Shown one piece after another: positions 6,333 through 13,838 of a DNA stretch of 15,315 bases. The notes under the pieces were generated by a model that was not told where the DNA came from, did no database searches, and was given only the letters and a program-made list of their open reading frames with translations. Numbering within the stretch: the first letter of the stretch is position 1; each line of letters opens with the position of its first letter. Source of the stretch: an uncultured Ellagibacter sp. (GTDB lineage: Bacteria; Actinomycetota; Coriobacteriia; Coriobacteriales; Eggerthellaceae); the NCBI GenBank assembly GCA_934661105.1, contig CAKUIV010000036.1, positions 1-15,315 on the forward strand. Direction: 5' to 3'. The translations under genes were made by a program, and so were the position numbers.

Positions 6333-8932
6333 TATGCGCTCACCTTCTTAATGCTCACGCGGGTAAGGCCGCCATGGCGCGCGGTCGATCCGCTCAAGCG
6401 CTCCCAGTCGCAGGGGAGGATCTCGTTGTTGTTGCCGCCGCGGGGCTTGAAGTTCTTGAAGTCGGCAGCCGCGACGTGGCCGAACGCCCAGTGCCCCTGG
6501 CCGTACGCCTTGATGACGACGCCCGGGCGCGTGCCCTCCCATGCCTTCGCGTGCACGGTGATGGAGCCCTGCGGGGACGTGACTTCCACGGTGTCGCCGG
6601 TTTTGAGCCCCAAATCCTCCATGTCGGACGGGTTGATCTTGATCACGTCGTCCCACGGCTCGTCGCCCGGGTCGACGTCTTTGAACTCCTGATAGCCCAC
6701 GCAGTTCGCGGAGCGGCCTTCCAAATTCAGGCGCGCGCGATGCTCTTCGAAGATGTAGGGGTAGGTTTTCTCGTCGCCGTGGCGCACCGGGGTCTCGTAG
6801 TGAGGCACGAAGGCCAAGCCGTCGCGCGCCTCGAAGCCCATCGACTCCATAACGGAGTTCACGTCGCACTTGTACTGGGTCGCCACCTGCTCGAGCAGCG
6901 TCTTCAGGCTCTCGCTGTAGAACTCGAACTTGCCGGTGTCGTGGCCTAAGCTTCCCCAGTGCTTCTTGTAACCCATCTTCTTGGAGTTGAAGCAGCCCTT
7001 GGAGCAGAAGTTGCGCCAACTACCCAGGTCGGTGCCCTGCTTGGCGTTCTTGCCGTTCCATGCCGGCGCCGTCATGATCTTCACGGCGATCTCGGCGAAC
7101 TCGGCGGCCGTGGTGGGGCAGTTGCCCGTTTCGGGGTCGCAGAACGCCTTGGAGTAGTAGTTGTAGATGTTCGCGAAGCCGCGTTCTTTCAGCTTCACCG
7201 CGAGCTCCCAGGCGATTTCCGTCTCGTCGGTCTTGGTGTCCCACAAAGGCGTGATGACCGGCTGCTGCACCGAGATGTAGGTGTAGAGGCCCTGGCTCGC
7301 TTTCATGAAGCCCCAGCGTTCGAACATGTAGTGCTTCGCCGGCAAGAGGATGTCGGCGAACATGGCGGATTCGGACGGCATCGTCGTGATGTTCACGTAG
7401 AACGGCACCTTCGCATACGCCTTGTCGAAGCGCTGCGCGCCGGTGCAGCTGAAGTTGTAGTTGCACCAGTAGCTGATGAGCATCTTGATCTCGTAGCCGT
7501 CGTCTTCGTAGTGGCCGTCTTCCTGCAGGATGACGTCGGCGAGGCGCGAAGAGGTCTCGTTGGAGTGGATGGCCTTGCCGTTGTAGTTCAGGAAGTCCTT
7601 GCGGATGCGTCCGTCGATGGGCTTCATCTTGGCGGCCTTGCGCGCATTGCCGTCGCGGAAGTGGTTGTGGTCGGGAAGGCTCGCGGTGGAAGCGGAAGCG
7701 CTTCGGAACACGCCGCCCTTCGTCTCGATCGACCCGACGAGCCCGTTCAGCGCGTTCGCGGCCATGGCGCCGTACACGCCGCGCACCTGCATGTTCGTGC
7801 CAGGCGACTGCCACGAGCAGCTTGCGTCGCCGTACTTGCCGAACTGGGTGGCCACTTCGGTGATGTCCTTGGCCTCAAGGCCGCAGATGTCGGCCGCCCA
7901 TTCGGGGGTGGTGTCCTTCAAAACGAGGTTCCACCAGCGCACAAGACCGTAGCCCTGGTTGTACTCGAACTTCGATTCGTCGACGGTCTCGCCCGCCTTG
8001 AACAGGTTCGTCTTGTTGTTGTAGTTGTCGGTGAGCTCGTAGTTCCACGGGCCCTGCTTGAAGTCGCCGACGAACTTCTTGTTCCAGAGTCCCTTCGTCA
8101 GGATGACGTGCGCGATCGCGCAGGCGAGCGCTCCGTCGGTGCCGGGGATGATGGGAAGCCACTTATCCGCCTTCGCCGCGGTGGCCGACAGGCGCGGGTC
8201 GATGACGTAGATCTTCGCGCCGTCCATGACCTGCCCCCACACGCTCGAGGCCCAGCCCGTCATGCGGTTCGAGGAAATGGGGTCGGTCGACCACATGAGG
8301 AAGCACTTCGTGTTGGTGAGGTCGTAGTTGTGATACGAGAACGCGCCTTCGGTTGCCCAGTTGGCCATCTTCTCGGCCTCTGCGCAGATGTCGCCGTGGC
8401 CGAAGTAGTTCGGCGTGCCGAACAGGATGTTGAACTTCTTGTACAGCACATCGCCCACGCCGGTCGAGCGGCCTTTTTGGAAGGCGAGTTTCTTCGTTTC
8501 GCCGTTTTTCTTCAGCTCCATGAGCTTGTCGGCGATGGTGTCGAGCGCCTCGTCCCAGGAAATGGGGACGAAACCGGGGTCGATTCCGCGTCCCTTCTGG
8601 GGGTTGGTGCGCTTCATGGGCGTTTTGATGCGGTCGGGGTCGTAGACCTGCTGGATCGCCAGATGCGGCTTCGGGCAGATCTTGCCGCCGGTAGCGGTGC
8701 AGTTCCAGTTGCCGGTGATGCGAAGGATGCGCTTGTTCTGCGTATACACCTTCACGGGGCAGGTTGCGGTGCAACCCTGGCAGGTTGTTGCTGTCCACTT
8801 GCCAGCCTGGTTCGGTTTGTGCGACTCATCGGCCAATGCGGTAAACGGTGTCACCCCCACCGTCGTCATTGCAGCCAATCCCAAGGCGCTCGCCTTAAGG
8901 AATGAGCGTCGATTGATGTTCACTTGTTTCAT
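6332..8932 (-). CDS. Tat-exported molybdopterin oxidoreductase, catalytic subunit (DMSO reductase superfamily)
   Basis: The protein has 866 residues. The N-terminus is a twin-arginine signal (N7-R8-R9-S10-F11-L12-K13, hydrophobic stretch, probable cleavage after A32-L33-A34). C51, C54, C58 and C86 form the N-terminal [4Fe-4S] site. Residues about 100-620 are the molybdopterin oxidoreductase core, and 724-862 the dinucleotide-binding domain (INPSDMEDLGLKTGDTVEV at 766-784). The motif GHGDIC ending at C183 falls where the metal ligand sits, pointing to a Cys-ligated Mo or W. This agrees with the thiosulfate/polysulfide/arsenate reductase side of the superfamily rather than the Ser-ligated DMSO/TMAO reductases. 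The true substrate cannot be read from sequence; a sulfur oxyanion or an organic compound is equally possible. It is the first gene of a (-) strand operon, with GAGAGGG just before its ATG. Confidence 0.93.
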   Translation of the reverse strand: MKQVNINRRSFLKASALGLAAMTTVGVTPFTALADESHKPNQAGKWTATTCQGCTATCPVKVYTQNKRILRITGNWNCTATGGKICPKPHLAIQQVYDPDRIKTPMKRTNPQKGRGIDPGFVPISWDEALDTIADKLMELKKNGETKKLAFQKGRSTGVGDVLYKKFNILFGTPNYFGHGDICAEAEKMANWATEGAFSYHNYDLTNTKCFLMWSTDPISSNRMTGWASSVWGQVMDGAKIYVIDPRLSATAAKADKWLPIIPGTDGALACAIAHVILTKGLWNKKFVGDFKQGPWNYELTDNYNNKTNLFKAGETVDESKFEYNQGYGLVRWWNLVLKDTTPEWAADICGLEAKDITEVATQFGKYGDASCSWQSPGTNMQVRGVYGAMAANALNGLVGSIETKGGVFRSASASTASLPDHNHFRDGNARKAAKMKPIDGRIRKDFLNYNGKAIHSNETSSRLADVILQEDGHYEDDGYEIKMLISYWCNYNFSCTGAQRFDKAYAKVPFYVNITTMPSESAMFADILLPAKHYMFERWGFMKASQGLYTYISVQQPVITPLWDTKTDETEIAWELAVKLKERGFANIYNYYSKAFCDPETGNCPTTAAEFAEIAVKIMTAPAWNGKNAKQGTDLGSWRNFCSKGCFNSKKMGYKKHWGSLGHDTGKFEFYSESLKTLLEQVATQYKCDVNSVMESMGFEARDGLAFVPHYETPVRHGDEKTYPYIFEEHRARLNLEGRSANCVGYQEFKDVDPGDEPWDDVIKINPSDMEDLGLKTGDTVEVTSPQGSITVHAKAWEGTRPGVVIKAYGQGHWAFGHVAAADFKNFKPRGGNNNEILPCDWERLSGSTARHGGLTRVSIKKVSA

Positions 8933-9044
8933 ACCCTCTCTTTTTGGGCGTTGATTCCCTGCATGCGATGCAAAAGTTTCGTTCCGCCTGCTACTGCCGT
9001 CGCTTTGGGGAATCGAAGCAGCAGAAACGAGAGAATGCGCGCGA

Positions 9045-9073
9045 ATTATAACGCAGGTTTTGCAAGACCCTTA
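9045..9073 (-). promoter_or_regulatory. Predicted promoter of the molybdoenzyme operon
   Basis: Read on the minus strand, a perfect TATAAT occurs at 9050-9045. The hexamer 17 nt upstream (9073-9068) reads TAAGGG, a poor -35 box, so the promoter probably needs an activator. A perfect palindrome TTACGTAA (9071-9078) overlaps this -35 position. The expected start would be near 9038, leaving a leader of about 105 nt before the ATG at 8932. Confidence 0.45.
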
Positions 9074-9080
9074 CGTAAAT

Positions 9081-9123
9081 TTTATCTCATCGGTTATTTT
9101 CATTCGGCAATGTGAGAGATAAA
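9081..9123. promoter_or_regulatory. Dyad TTTATCTC / GAGATAAA in the divergent intergenic region
   Basis: TTTATCTC (9081-9088) and GAGATAAA (9116-9123) form a perfect 8-bp inverted repeat with a 27-nt spacing. It lies upstream of the predicted -35 positions of both divergent promoters, a suitable place for a regulator acting on the molybdoenzyme operon, the channel gene, or both. The 301-nt region 8933-9233 holds this dyad, the two promoters and no gene that I can support. Confidence 0.4.
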
Positions 9124-9130
9124 GTAATAC

Positions 9131-9159
9131 TTGACAACGTCCACTATTACGCAGATACT
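9131..9159 (+). promoter_or_regulatory. Predicted promoter of the MIP channel gene
   Basis: TTGACA (9131-9136) is followed after 17 nt by GATACT (9154-9159), matching the consensus at 6/6 and 4/6 positions. The expected start is near 9166, about 68 nt before the ATG at 9234. It is divergent from the molybdoenzyme operon promoter. Confidence 0.6.
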
Positions 9160-9233
9160 GCAACGGGGGAATCATGCGCGTGCGCGCATTGCTGTCGATT
9201 ATTCAACGGAAACGATTTACGAAAGAGAATCAA

Positions 9234-10043
9234 ATGAAATTTGCAAGGCAGTTCACCGGTGAGTTCATCGGGACGTTTCTCATGTGCTTCCTCGGTATCG
9301 GCGCCGTTGCCACGGCAACGCTTTTCGGCGCGCTGACCGGCCCCGGCCAGGTAGGTCTCGTGTGGGGCATCGCCATCGCGCTCGGCATCTACATCACGCG
9401 CAACCTGTCCGATGCGCATTTCAACCCGGCCGTTTCCCTTTCCATGATTTTGGCCGGCAAGATGAAGCTTCGCGACCTGCCTGCCTACCTGCTCGGCCAG
9501 TGCGTAGGCGCTTTCCTCGCCGCCGGTGCGCTGTGGGTCATGTTCGGCGATTCGGTCGCTAAGAACCTGTCCAACAACGGGCTGACCATGTCGACCAACT
9601 CCATCGGCAGCGCTGCCACCATTTGGTGCGAAGTGTTCCCGAACACCGCAAACGGCACCGTGCCCATGATGGTCGGCGCGTTTGCCGAGGGTTTCGCCGT
9701 GTTCATCCTCTGCCTCGTCATCTTCAGCCTCACTTCCGATGAGAACAAGGGCAAGCCGACCGCTGCGCTCGCGCCGCTGTTCATCGGCCTTACCATCACC
9801 GTGCTCATCAACGTCGTCGGCCCGCTGACCGACGCCGGTTTGAACCCCGCCCGCGACGTCATGCCGCGTCTGTGGGCCGCCATGGTCGGCTGGGGTTCCA
9901 TCTGCTTCGGCAACAACGTCATGGACACGCTGTGCGTCTACGTCGTCGGTCCGTTCATCGGCGCTATCGTGGCTGCGCTTGTGTACCGCTACATCCTGAA
10001 GCCGATGCACATCTCCTCCATCAAGGAAACGGAAGAGAAGTAG
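9234..10043 (+). CDS. MIP family channel, GlpF-type aquaglyceroporin
   Basis: From the ATG at 9234 the protein has 269 residues, typical of the family, with six membrane helices and two re-entrant NPA half-helices: H62-F63-N64-P65-A66 and N204-P205-A206-R207-D208. The Asp after NPAR is characteristic of glycerol-type channels rather than strict water channels. The passive uptake of glycerol or another small neutral solute is expected. A further ATG at 9174 is in frame and has GGGGGA upstream, but it would add 20 basic residues before the usual MKFARQFTGEFIGTF-like start; AAAGAG 7 nt before 9234 supports the shorter form. The gene stands alone, with its own promoter and terminator, divergent from the molybdoenzyme operon. 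That position suggests, but does not prove, a related physiological role. Confidence 0.93.
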   Translation: MKFARQFTGEFIGTFLMCFLGIGAVATATLFGALTGPGQVGLVWGIAIALGIYITRNLSDAHFNPAVSLSMILAGKMKLRDLPAYLLGQCVGAFLAAGALWVMFGDSVAKNLSNNGLTMSTNSIGSAATIWCEVFPNTANGTVPMMVGAFAEGFAVFILCLVIFSLTSDENKGKPTAALAPLFIGLTITVLINVVGPLTDAGLNPARDVMPRLWAAMVGWGSICFGNNVMDTLCVYVVGPFIGAIVAALVYRYILKPMHISSIKETEEK

Positions 10044-10079
10044 TCTGCGAGCCTCATCGCTTGCTGGTAGCCGAGCGGG

Positions 10080-10104
10080 GCGGGACGTTTCCCGTCCCGC
10101 TTTT
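10080..10104 (+). terminator. Intrinsic terminator of the MIP channel gene
   Basis: GCGGGACG (10080-10087) pairs with CGTCCCGC (10093-10100) around a 5-nt loop and is followed at once by TTTT. It begins 37 nt after the stop codon. Confidence 0.85.
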
Positions 10105-10152
10105 GCGTTCGGGCCCTTTTCGCCTGACGGCCGTGGAGCTTTCGTAAAGCGG

Positions 10153-10183
10153 TTGCCTTGGAGTGTGCTTCAACTCCTATCCT
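10153..10183 (+). promoter_or_regulatory. Possible MerR-type promoter before the LarE-like gene
   Basis: TTGCCT (10153-10158) and TATCCT (10178-10183) are separated by 19 nt, and the spacer contains a perfect dyad GGAGT (10160-10164) / ACTCC (10173-10177). A long spacer with a dyad inside it is the layout of promoters twisted into shape by MerR-family activators. The half-sites are further apart (8 nt) than in the classical metal-sensing examples, so the assignment is tentative. Confidence 0.35.
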
Positions 10184-10216
10184 GTCTCAAAAAGATCCAT
10201 GAGGAAAGGCGTGGTT

Positions 10217-10882
10217 ATGGGGGAGACGTTTCGCAACATCGTCGGTGAAGGGCAGGGGCTCGGTGTGGAGCCGCTTGCGCGGTTCTTCGAGCGCACGCCG
10301 CGCTTCGCGGTGGCGTTTTCGGGCGGATGCGACTCGTCGTATCTGCTTTCGGCCGCTGTCGCTGCTGGATGCGACGTCCATGCATACGGCGTGAAAACCC
10401 AGTTCCAGGCCGAATTCGAGCTTGAGGATTCGCGGCGTCTCGCGCGCGAGGTGGGCTTTCCGCTCACTATCATCGAAGCGGACGTGCTTGCCGACGAGGC
10501 GATCTGCGAAAACCCGCCCGAGCGCTGCTACCTTTGCAAGCGCTTCGTGTTCGGCAGCATCCTCGATCGTATGCGTGAAGACGGCTTCGAAGTCCTTTGC
10601 GACGGCACGAACGCGACCGACAACCCCGATCGTCGCCCGGGGTTCCGCGCGCTTGCGGAGCTCGGCGTGGTGTCGCCCCTGCGCCGCGCCGGCATGATGA
10701 AGGGCGACGTGCGCGCCGCAAGCCGTAAGCTCGGCATCTTCACCGCCGACAAGCCGAGCTTCTCGTGCTTGGCGGTTCATTCCCCCCGAGGCGAGCGCCT
10801 CACGCAAGACGTTCTCGAAGCGGCCGCCCGCAAGACCGGCGTGTTCGGCGGTAGCCGCCCGAAGGCGGAATTTACCCACTAG
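10217..10882 (+). CDS. larE: LarE-type ATP-dependent sacrificial sulfur transferase, C-terminally short
   Basis: From the ATG at 10217 the protein has 221 residues. The PP-loop is SGGCDSS (35-41), which binds and activates ATP. NPPERCYLCKR (99-109) and SFSCLAVHSPRG (181-192) match LarE signatures, and C184 corresponds to the cysteine that donates its sulfur in Lactiplantibacillus plantarum LarE. That enzyme acts in making the nickel-pincer cofactor of lactate racemase. LarE proteins usually have about 270 residues; here the match stops near residue 200 and ends in an unrelated tail (GVFGGSRPKAEFTH). The segment holding the RxR motif of the active site is missing, and I found no continuation in the other two frames downstream. 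The start is supported by AGGAAAGG 7 nt upstream; an in-frame GTG at 10163 and ATG at 10199 are less likely. No larA, larB or larC is in the window. Confidence 0.8.
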   Translation: MGETFRNIVGEGQGLGVEPLARFFERTPRFAVAFSGGCDSSYLLSAAVAAGCDVHAYGVKTQFQAEFELEDSRRLAREVGFPLTIIEADVLADEAICENPPERCYLCKRFVFGSILDRMREDGFEVLCDGTNATDNPDRRPGFRALAELGVVSPLRRAGMMKGDVRAASRKLGIFTADKPSFSCLAVHSPRGERLTQDVLEAAARKTGVFGGSRPKAEFTH

Positions 10883-10990
10883 GCAAGGGCCGCCCGTCTT
10901 GCTCCTGTCCCGATAACGTCGCTTCCCCCGCGCGGTAGCCGCTTGTTGCGTGACGAAAGGGAAACGGCGCGCCGGCTTCTCGCGGGGAAC

Positions 10991-11024
10991 TGGTATGATT
11001 GCGCGCGGGCCTCGTGAAGGCCCG
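10991..11024 (+). promoter_or_regulatory. Extended -10 promoter and 5' leader hairpin before the lipoprotein-recQ unit
   Basis: TGGTATGAT (10991-10999) is a good extended -10 element; no convincing -35 box is present, as is common for this class. Just after the expected start, CGGGCCT (11006-11012) pairs perfectly with AGGCCCG (11018-11024) around CGTGA, which would put a hairpin at the 5' end of the mRNA. The position downstream of the first in-frame ATGs argues for the TTG start of the next gene. Confidence 0.5.
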
Positions 11025-11075
11025 TTCGACTTACTGGTAAAAGCATGCCGTCTCTTGATCGGAAAGGAGCAGTCG

Positions 11076-11657
11076 TTGCGTCGCATCATGTTCGCCCTGC
11101 TCGCATGCGCGATCGTGTTTGCTGCGATGCCGCTTGCGTCCTGCAAGGCGAAGACTCTCGACGACTGCGACCTGCTCCTATTCGAAAACGCCTCCGGGTC
11201 GGGCGATACGCGGAGCATCGTTTCGGGCGTGGTGAATCTCGGCGGCGTGTTCAGCAAGGACGGCACCTCCGGGCGCGTCGTCACCGTGAACGTCGGTATA
11301 CCGGAGAAAAGCGCGTGCGACACGGTCACGATAGAGTCGCTCATCGTCGGCGTTCCCGTGGCGAAGGGGACGGAAGCATGGAGCGCGTCGGCAACCTTTT
11401 CGGCGAGCGAGCTTTCCGGCGGCGGTTACCTTTCGTTCGCAGTCCCCGTCGAGGCTTCCAAAACCGAATCCGCCGACGTTTCGGCGTACCGTGCATTCGG
11501 CGGCGTCGAGTTTCGCGCGACGTTCTCAAGCGACGAAGGCGCGGTGAGCTACCGCTATTCCATCGTGCCCACCGATCGCTACCTTTCGTGGGTAAACGAA
11601 CCCGACGGCAACACCTTCGACGGCGCGCGCTTCACCGTCACGCGGACGAGGGAATAG
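11076..11657 (+). CDS. Small predicted lipoprotein upstream of recQ
   Basis: A TTG start at 11076 is preceded by AAAGGAG with 6 nt spacing and gives 193 residues beginning directly with a lipoprotein signal: two arginines, a hydrophobic stretch and lipobox L20-A21-S22-C23. The frame is open further upstream to 10950, but that would place about 42 basic residues before the signal and would overlap the predicted promoter. The mature part is a beta-rich domain of about 165 residues without cysteines other than the one or two near its N-terminus (C23, then DDCD and SACD). I do not recognise the family. It should sit on the outer face of the membrane. It ends 4 nt before recQ, so the two are probably co-transcribed, although no functional link between a lipoprotein and a helicase is evident. 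Confidence 0.78.
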   Translation: MRRIMFALLACAIVFAAMPLASCKAKTLDDCDLLLFENASGSGDTRSIVSGVVNLGGVFSKDGTSGRVVTVNVGIPEKSACDTVTIESLIVGVPVAKGTEAWSASATFSASELSGGGYLSFAVPVEASKTESADVSAYRAFGGVEFRATFSSDEGAVSYRYSIVPTDRYLSWVNEPDGNTFDGARFTVTRTRE

Positions 11658-11661
11658 CGCT

Positions 11662-13584
11662 ATGGTCCAGGCTGGCGAAAGCGACTTTTCGGGCGCGGCT
11701 CGGGCAAGGGGCTCATCGTCCCTTGACCAGGCGAGATCGGCGCTCAAAGAATACTTCGGATACGCCGATTTCAGGCCGGGCCAAGCGGGCGTCATCGAGG
11801 CGATCCTCAGCCGTCGCGATGCGCTCGCCGTCATGCCGACGGGTGCGGGAAAATCGCTCTGCTACCAGATTCCGGCTATCGTTTTGCCTGGGGTGGCGCT
11901 TGTGGTGTCGCCGCTCGTGTCGCTTATGGGCGACCAGGTCCGTGCGCTCACGCAGGCCGGCGTGCGAGCTGCGTTTCTCAACTCGACGCTTTCCCCGGCT
12001 CAGCAGGAACGCGTCGTCGACCGGGCGCGTGCCGGGGAGTTCGACATCATGTACGTGGCTCCCGAACGGCTTGGCGACGCGCGGTTTTCCCGTTTCGCGC
12101 AGCAGGCGTGCATCTCGCTCATCGCCGTTGACGAGGCGCATTGCGTGTCGCAGTGGGGGCAAGATTTCCGCCCGTCGTACCTGCAAATCGGCAACTTCAT
12201 CGCGAGCTTGCCTTCGCGTCCTGCCGTTTGCGCGCTCACCGCCACGGCGACCGAGCGCGTGCGCGAGGACATCGTGCGGCTCGTGGGGCTTTCCGACCCG
12301 TACCGCGTCGTCACCGGGTTCGACCGGCCGAACCTGTTCTTCGCCGTCGAGCGCCTCGACCCCAAGAAGAAGCTCGCGCGCATCGCCTCCTACGCGCTTG
12401 CCCACGCGGAGGATTCCGGCATCGTGTACTGCTCGACCAGGAAGGAAACCGAGTCCGTGCGCGACGCGCTCGTCGCGGCCGGCGTGCGGGCGAGCTGCTA
12501 CCATGCGGGGCTCGCCCCCGCCGTGCGCGCCGAGAACCAGCGCGCCTTCATCGACGACGACGCGCCCGTGATGGTGGCGACCAACGCGTTCGGCATGGGC
12601 ATCGACAAGTCGAACGTGCGCTACGTCATCCACCACAACATGCCCGCGTCGATCGAGGCGTACTACCAGGAAGCGGGCCGCGCCGGGCGTGACGGGCTGC
12701 CTTCGGAATGCCTGCTCTTCTGGAGCGAGAAAGACCTGTCGACCTGCCGTTTCTTCATCGAGCAGGAGTCGGGCAACGAGGAGCTTTCGCCCGAAGAGCG
12801 CGAGCAGGTGCGCCAGGCGAGAAGGCGCATGCTCGCGGCGATGGAGGGCTATTGCCTGACATGCGGTTGCTTGCGCGAGTACCTGCTCGGCTACTTCGGC
12901 GAGAACGCAGAGGGCGAGCGGGCATCGTGCGGCAACTGCGGCAATTGCATGGGAGACTACGAGCGCGTCGACGTGACAGGCGAAGCGCGGGCGGTCATGC
13001 GCTGCGTGCAGGAGCTGCGCGGCGAGTTCGGCAAGGGCATGGTCGCCGACGTGCTGCGCGGGGCGAACACCGAGAAGATCCGCTCGTTCGGGCTCGATTC
13101 CGCGAACACGTACGGCACGCAAACCCAGGCGTCCGCGGCTCACTTGAAGGAAGTGATCGAGCTTTTGGTCGCCGGCCGCTACCTCGACGTGTCGGAGGGG
13201 CGGTTTCCCAAGGTGGGGTTCGGGCCGAACTTCCGCGCCGCCGCCGTGCCCGATTTCTCGCTCGAAATGAAGCGCGTGCCGCGGGGCAAGACGCGTGTCG
13301 GCGTTGCGGGTGCCTCGCATGCCTTCGGGTCGAGCGGCACCGGGTCGCGAGGCTTCGGCTCGACGGAGGCCGCGCCCGACCTGTTCGAGCGCCTTCGCGC
13401 GCTGCGCAAACGCCTTGCGAGCGAGCAGGGCATCGCGCCCTACATGGTGTTTTCCGACGCGACGCTGCGCGATATGTGCGAACGTTTGCCGCGCACCGAC
13501 GCCGAGTTCTTGGAAGTGAACGGGGTGGGGCAGGCGAAGCTTGAACGCTTCGGCGACGAGTTCCTCGCCGAGATCGCGCGATAG
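11662..13584 (+). CDS. recQ: ATP-dependent DNA helicase RecQ
   Basis: The protein has 640 residues, close to E. coli RecQ, with the full domain set. Superfamily 2 helicase core at about 25-350: Walker A P59-T60-G61-A62-G63-K64-S65, DEAH box D157-E158-A159-H160 followed by CVSQWGQDFRPSY, TATAT motif III near 194-198, and the motif VI segment QEAGRAGRDG (336-345). The zinc site is C403, C423, C426 and C429 (family pattern C-x19-C-x2-C-x2-C). A winged-helix domain spans about 435-515. After a Gly/Ser linker (545-572), an HRDC domain (573-640) completes the protein. It unwinds DNA 3' to 5' in recombination and repair of stalled forks. GAGGGAA about 7 nt before the ATG supports the start. It is translated from the mRNA of the preceding lipoprotein gene. 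Confidence 0.97.
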   Translation: MVQAGESDFSGAARARGSSSLDQARSALKEYFGYADFRPGQAGVIEAILSRRDALAVMPTGAGKSLCYQIPAIVLPGVALVVSPLVSLMGDQVRALTQAGVRAAFLNSTLSPAQQERVVDRARAGEFDIMYVAPERLGDARFSRFAQQACISLIAVDEAHCVSQWGQDFRPSYLQIGNFIASLPSRPAVCALTATATERVREDIVRLVGLSDPYRVVTGFDRPNLFFAVERLDPKKKLARIASYALAHAEDSGIVYCSTRKETESVRDALVAAGVRASCYHAGLAPAVRAENQRAFIDDDAPVMVATNAFGMGIDKSNVRYVIHHNMPASIEAYYQEAGRAGRDGLPSECLLFWSEKDLSTCRFFIEQESGNEELSPEEREQVRQARRRMLAAMEGYCLTCGCLREYLLGYFGENAEGERASCGNCGNCMGDYERVDVTGEARAVMRCVQELRGEFGKGMVADVLRGANTEKIRSFGLDSANTYGTQTQASAAHLKEVIELLVAGRYLDVSEGRFPKVGFGPNFRAAAVPDFSLEMKRVPRGKTRVGVAGASHAFGSSGTGSRGFGSTEAAPDLFERLRALRKRLASEQGIAPYMVFSDATLRDMCERLPRTDAEFLEVNGVGQAKLERFGDEFLAEIAR

Positions 13585-13587
13585 CTC

Positions 13588-13620
13588 CGCCGGCGTGGGC
13601 GCCCGCCGAGTCCGCCGGCG
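13588..13620 (+). terminator. Possible GC-rich terminator hairpin after recQ
   Basis: CGCCGGCG occurs at 13588-13595 and again at 13613-13620; being self-complementary, the two copies can pair around a 17-nt loop. No T run follows, so it would be a weak or Rho-assisted stop at best. The following stretch to about 13790 is GC-rich and shows no gene, repeat or site that I can support. Confidence 0.3.
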
Positions 13621-13794
13621 CCGCACCTTGCGGGCCCGACCGTGCGTTCCGCGCCGCCGCGTTCCTCGAGCCGGGATGCCGTTGCGGCCTGCGCGCCTGC
13701 CCGTAGCGCCTTCCGGCCGGCACCGCGTCGATCGGTCGCCCTATCGCCCCAAGAAGTCCCCGCTTTCCCGCCAATGTGAAGGGTATGTGACGAA

Positions 13795-13832
13795 ATCGTC
13801 CCAATCGTTGACACTGAACGCGATTGGACGAT
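13795..13832. promoter_or_regulatory. Imperfect 12-bp dyad overlapping the leader promoter, probable operator
   Basis: The left arm at 13795-13807 (ATCGTCCCAATCG) is complementary to the right arm at 13821-13832 (CGATTGGACGAT) except for one extra C. The arms flank the TTGACA box at 13808-13813, and the right arm fills the spacer between the -35 and -10 boxes. A protein bound here would block RNA polymerase. A second small dyad, GACACT (13810-13815) / AGTGTC (13836-13841), overlaps the same promoter. Confidence 0.5.
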
Positions 13833-13838
13833 GATAGT
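13808..13838 (+). promoter_or_regulatory. Predicted promoter of the MHS transporter leader
   Basis: A perfect TTGACA (13808-13813) is followed after 19 nt by GATAGT (13833-13838), a -10 box similar to the GATACT seen before the MIP channel gene. The spacer is two bases longer than ideal. The expected start near 13845 lies 8 nt before the first leader ribosome binding site. Confidence 0.5.

Noticed and set aside
6959..8905. Long plus-strand open frame (648 codons) opposite the molybdoenzyme gene
   Set aside because: It is the antisense of a clearly recognisable catalytic subunit; the product is rich in Val/Arg/Asp/Glu/His with no domain, as expected for the complement of high-GC codons.
9147..10010. 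Minus-strand open frame opposite the MIP channel
   Set aside because: The plus strand encodes both NPA motifs and six helices; the antisense product is His/Asp/Glu/Arg-rich and crosses the channel promoter.
10950..11075. N-terminal extension of the lipoprotein from the ATG at 10950
   Set aside because: It would put about 42 basic residues before the signal peptide and overlap the predicted extended -10 promoter, while the TTG at 11076 has an excellent ribosome binding site.
11713..13626. Long minus-strand open frame (637 codons) opposite recQ
   Set aside because: recQ carries all helicase motifs in the plus frame; the opposite frame has only the Arg/His/Ala-rich composition of a GC-driven shadow.
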